From NCBI GenBank assembly GCA_016932295.1, contig JAFGDC010000491.1, positions 1-7,441 on the forward strand: a DNA stretch of 7,441 bases. Reading direction: 5' to 3'. The position numbers and the translations under genes were made by a program. Positions 5,443 through 7,441 of the stretch are shown one piece after another. Under the pieces are notes generated by a model that saw only the letters and a list, made by a program, of their open reading frames with translations, was not told the DNA's origin and did not search any database. The stretch is from a candidate division CSSED10-310 bacterium. Lineage in GTDB: Bacteria > CSSED10-310 > JAFGDC01. The stretch's first letter is position 1. Each line of letters starts with the position of its first letter.

Positions 5443-6831
5443 TTACTTCGTGCCCTCGACGATGACGATGGGGCTCAAGCCGCCGCCGGCGGAGATGTTG
5501 ATCACCGGCGCTTCCGAGGTGCGGCACATGCCGCCGGCGTGCAGGCCGCCGAAGGCGTAGAAGTTCTGATTCAGCTTCTTGGGTTTCCATACCACCTCGG
5601 GATCCACTTCCGGGAGTTCCTCTTCCGGAATCGGCACGTAATCCTGTGCGACGAACTTCTGGCTGGTGGTGAGGGCTTGCTGGAGGGTCGCTTCCCAGGC
5701 CGACTGGTCGTTCACGTGACCCACGCAGACACCCTTGCCGCCGTAAAGGTCCATGGGTTTCAGCACCATGGTTTCACGATTCTTCCTGACATATTCCACG
5801 AGGTCGGTCATCCTGCCTTCGCGATCCACCGTCCTGGTTTCACGCACCAGCCTGGTCCATGGCACATGCTTCAGTACCACGTCCCGCTCCTCGGGGGAAT
5901 AGAGCTTCATGATTTCGGGATCCTGCAGGTGCTCGAGCAGGCTCTTGATGGCGGCCAGCAGTGAACGGATCGAGTTGACGCAGCAGAACGCGCCTGCGGC
6001 ATATGCGGCGCGCAGCGGTTTGATCTGATCCCACACATCGGTCCAGTTGCGGATCCAGCCGCGGCGGTACAGAATATCGATGATCATGCCCGATGGTGTC
6101 CGGGCATACCTTCCGTCGTACTGCACTTCCTCGGGAGTGCAAAATTCGCAATTGTAACCCTGGCGTTTGTAATCCTCGACTATGACCAGGAACTCGGGAT
6201 AGGTGGCGCCCTTGTCGGAGACGATGGCGATGTTGGGCAGTTCCTTCTTGCCGCCCCACTCGCGATAGGCGCGCAACAGATTGTACAGGATCTGCGGGAT
6301 GAAGCGATCCGAGGAGAAGTAGTACCGCTTGCGCAGTTCGTCCATCACCGGCGACTGTTCGATCAGCGTGGTCTGCACGTCTGAATACATGGGTCCGCCG
6401 GGTGAATCGGTATTGAATTCGATGAACTTGAAGTAGCTCAGATCATAGGACATGAACGCATCGTTGCGGGTGATCCACACCTTGCGCTGCGTGCCGGTCT
6501 CGTAGCTGACCAGTTCCGTTTCCTTTTCCGTCAAGTTGAACATGGGCTGAAACTTGTCATCCATGAAGTACAGGTTGGAGACCTTCTCGAGCACATTCAT
6601 CATGTGATTGGAGATTCTCGCCACCTCGTTCATTACTTCACGGGTCATGAAATACGGCTTGATGAACACGGGAAAGGGCGTATTGCCCTTGGCGGTGAGA
6701 ATGACGCACCCGCGCCGGTGGAACTCCTCGTTGACTCCCTGCAGAATGTTCTTGGCTGGATGTTCCGGTGTATCGATCTTGTGCAGGATTTCCCGGAATT
6801 CGGCATTCAGCCGCGTGATCATTTCGGACAT
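5443..6831 (-). CDS. ATP-grasp protein resembling circularly permuted ATP-grasp/glutathionylspermidine-synthase-like ligases
   Basis: The product (462 aa) has no signal peptide or membrane segment and should be cytosolic. Motifs in order are WITRNDAF (119-126), FIEFNTDSPGG (136-146, an acidic/Asn metal-nucleotide type motif), IDILYRRG (251-258) and NSIRSLLAAIKSLLEHL (286-302). Then come PWTRL (324-328), VLKPMDLYGGKGVCVG (356-371, with a probable ATP-binding K358 and a Gly-rich loop), FVAQDYVPIP (393-402), and the C-terminal NQNFYAFGG...GGMCRTS (421-439) followed by an Asn/Gly-rich NISAGGG (445-451). This order resembles the circularly permuted ATP-grasp and glutathionylspermidine-synthase-like families, which join an acid to an amine using ATP. 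The actual substrates cannot be read from the sequence, and no amidase domain is fused. The start at 6831 is set by AAGGAGG six bases upstream; the in-frame extension to 7068 looks non-coding. It is a single-gene unit closed by the terminator at 5402-5427. Confidence 0.8.
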   Translation of the reverse strand: MSEMITRLNAEFREILHKIDTPEHPAKNILQGVNEEFHRRGCVILTAKGNTPFPVFIKPYFMTREVMNEVARISNHMMNVLEKVSNLYFMDDKFQPMFNLTEKETELVSYETGTQRKVWITRNDAFMSYDLSYFKFIEFNTDSPGGPMYSDVQTTLIEQSPVMDELRKRYYFSSDRFIPQILYNLLRAYREWGGKKELPNIAIVSDKGATYPEFLVIVEDYKRQGYNCEFCTPEEVQYDGRYARTPSGMIIDILYRRGWIRNWTDVWDQIKPLRAAYAAGAFCCVNSIRSLLAAIKSLLEHLQDPEIMKLYSPEERDVVLKHVPWTRLVRETRTVDREGRMTDLVEYVRKNRETMVLKPMDLYGGKGVCVGHVNDQSAWEATLQQALTTSQKFVAQDYVPIPEEELPEVDPEVVWKPKKLNQNFYAFGGLHAGGMCRTSEAPVINISAGGGLSPIVIVEGTK

Positions 6832-6837
6832 CTCAAT

Positions 6838-6844
6838 CCTCCTT
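6838..6844 (-). promoter_or_regulatory. Strong ribosome binding site deciding the start at 6831
   Basis: AAGGAGG on the minus strand sits six bases ahead of the ATG at 6831. It rules in this start and argues against the 79-residue upstream extension (ATG 7068), whose translation is Arg/Ser/Pro-rich and unlike a protein domain. Confidence 0.85.
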
Positions 6845-7240
6845 GACTGATGGTGAACGATTACCCAAAACGGAGAAACCTTACCATCGGGCGAAGGGCA
6901 ATTACAAGCGGATTCAGGGAACGACTTTGGTTTCGATATACGCCTGAGGTGGATCAGTAGAGAGGAGAGGTTGCCTGACGAAAAGCGCCTTCGTGTGCCT
7001 TCAGTGGTGTCTTTATCAGCGCCACTGGTTTGGCGGGGGCGGAGGAAGGACCAATCAGGCCATGCCACTGGCGTGTTTGGTCAGTCCAGTGGGTTGCCCC
7101 GGCATGTCGGTTCACTCCCTCATAAGGACACCACCTTCTGTCGGTTCACCGCGTCTTGTCATGCTCGAGTAACGCCAGCAGTGCATCCTTTGTCTCCGTG
7201 GCTGTCGTGGAAGATTGAAAGCCAACGCATCGCGACGATC
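6845..7240. other. Intergenic region, no gene seen
   Basis: I find no convincing gene here on either strand. The frames that stay open translate to low-complexity Arg/Ser/Pro-rich sequence without ribosome binding sites. The promoter of the ATP-grasp gene should lie in the left part. A possible leftward pair, TTGTAA and TAAGGT with an 18-base gap (about 6880-6910), is too weak to call. A stem CCACTGG (7065-7071)/CCAGTGG (7086-7092) with a 14-base loop and a further GCCACTGG copy at 7021-7028 suggest degenerate repeat material. Confidence 0.5.
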
Positions 7241-7247
7241 ATTACAA

Positions 7248-7441
7248 GATTCCGGGTACGACCCCGGAGGAGGTGCGGTCCCGCGCGGCGCCAGTAAAGG
7301 GAGCGCGTGGCGCCAGCCGCGCCCTGGTTTGCGCGGCGGGCCCCGCCGCCACACCTCGTGGGGTTGGCGCGTGGATCTTCTTACCAGCCCTTTGAGTGTC
7401 AACGCTTCTCATCGAAAAGCAGAGGATTCCAGGTACGACCC
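7248..7441. repeat. Hairpin-dense GC-rich repeat region with 177-base-spaced direct repeats
   Basis: GATTCC(G/A)GGTACGACCC occurs at 7248-7264 and again at 7425-7441, cut by the window edge, with one mismatch in 17 bases. The first copy folds into TCCGGG (7251-7256)/CCCGGA (7263-7268). Between the copies lie a stem GGCGCCA (7287-7293)/TGGCGCC (7308-7314) and a near-continuous palindrome GCGGCGGG (7333-7340)/CCCGCCGC (7342-7349). The open minus-strand frame here is Arg/Pro-rich and not convincing as protein. This could be a non-autonomous mobile element, one unit of a tandem array, or a structured RNA; I do not recognise it. Confidence 0.45.

Noticed and set aside
6832..7068. N-terminal extension of the ATP-grasp gene to the in-frame ATG at 7068
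   Set aside because: A strong AAGGAGG lies six bases before the ATG at 6831, and the extension translates to Arg/Ser/Pro-rich sequence without domain character.
7283..7380. Integron attC site or tRNA-like structure in the hairpin region
   Set aside because: The expected attC core sites at the two ends were not found, and no cloverleaf with a proper acceptor stem and anticodon arm could be drawn.
7112..7402. Minus-strand 96-codon ORF at the right end
   Set aside because: Its translation is Arg/Pro/Gly-rich, it spans strong palindromes and a direct repeat, and no recognisable domain is present. It looks like a chance ORF in GC-rich repeat DNA.

Overview
The window looks like a chromosomal segment from a Gram-negative bacterium with moderately high GC. 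Three lines point that way: strong GGAGG-type ribosome binding sites, two secreted multidomain proteins of the DUF3857/transglutaminase-like kind, and an exported protein with a Thr-Pro linker and a C-terminal anchor resembling PEP-CTERM/IPTL-CTERM sorting signals. The phylum cannot be fixed from sequence alone. No tRNA, rRNA, CRISPR array, integrase or complete insertion sequence is visible.

Layout, left to right. Positions 1-443 hold no secure gene. They contain a likely start site of a leftward gene that leaves the window, a perfect REP-like hairpin (127-149) and one weak small ORF. Positions 444-1184 (+) encode a cysteine-rich exported protein with a C-terminal membrane anchor. A 118-base convergent gap follows. 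Positions 1303-5123 (-) carry a two-gene, translationally coupled operon of paralogous exported transglutaminase-fold proteins. The promoter-proximal gene (3162-5123) has an intact Cys-His-Asp triad. The distal gene (1303-3165) has the same architecture but has lost the catalytic residues. Positions 5194-5400 (+) appear to be the C-terminal remnant of a gene, perhaps a methyltransferase, ending at a strong bidirectional terminator (5402-5427). Positions 5443-6831 (-) encode a stand-alone ATP-grasp protein resembling circularly permuted ATP-grasp/glutathionylspermidine-synthase-like enzymes. Positions 6832-7441 are non-coding as far as can be seen; the right end is dense in GC-rich hairpins and has a direct repeat spaced 177 bases apart.

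Two points stand out. First, an active enzyme and a probable pseudoenzyme of the same fold are made from one message and both exported, which suggests a working pair. Second, a peptide-bond-forming (ATP-grasp) type enzyme lies next to transglutaminase/cysteine-peptidase-fold proteins. This recalls known ATP-grasp plus transglutaminase gene neighbourhoods, but here a terminator and a gene remnant separate them and the predicted compartments differ, so the functional link is only inferred.
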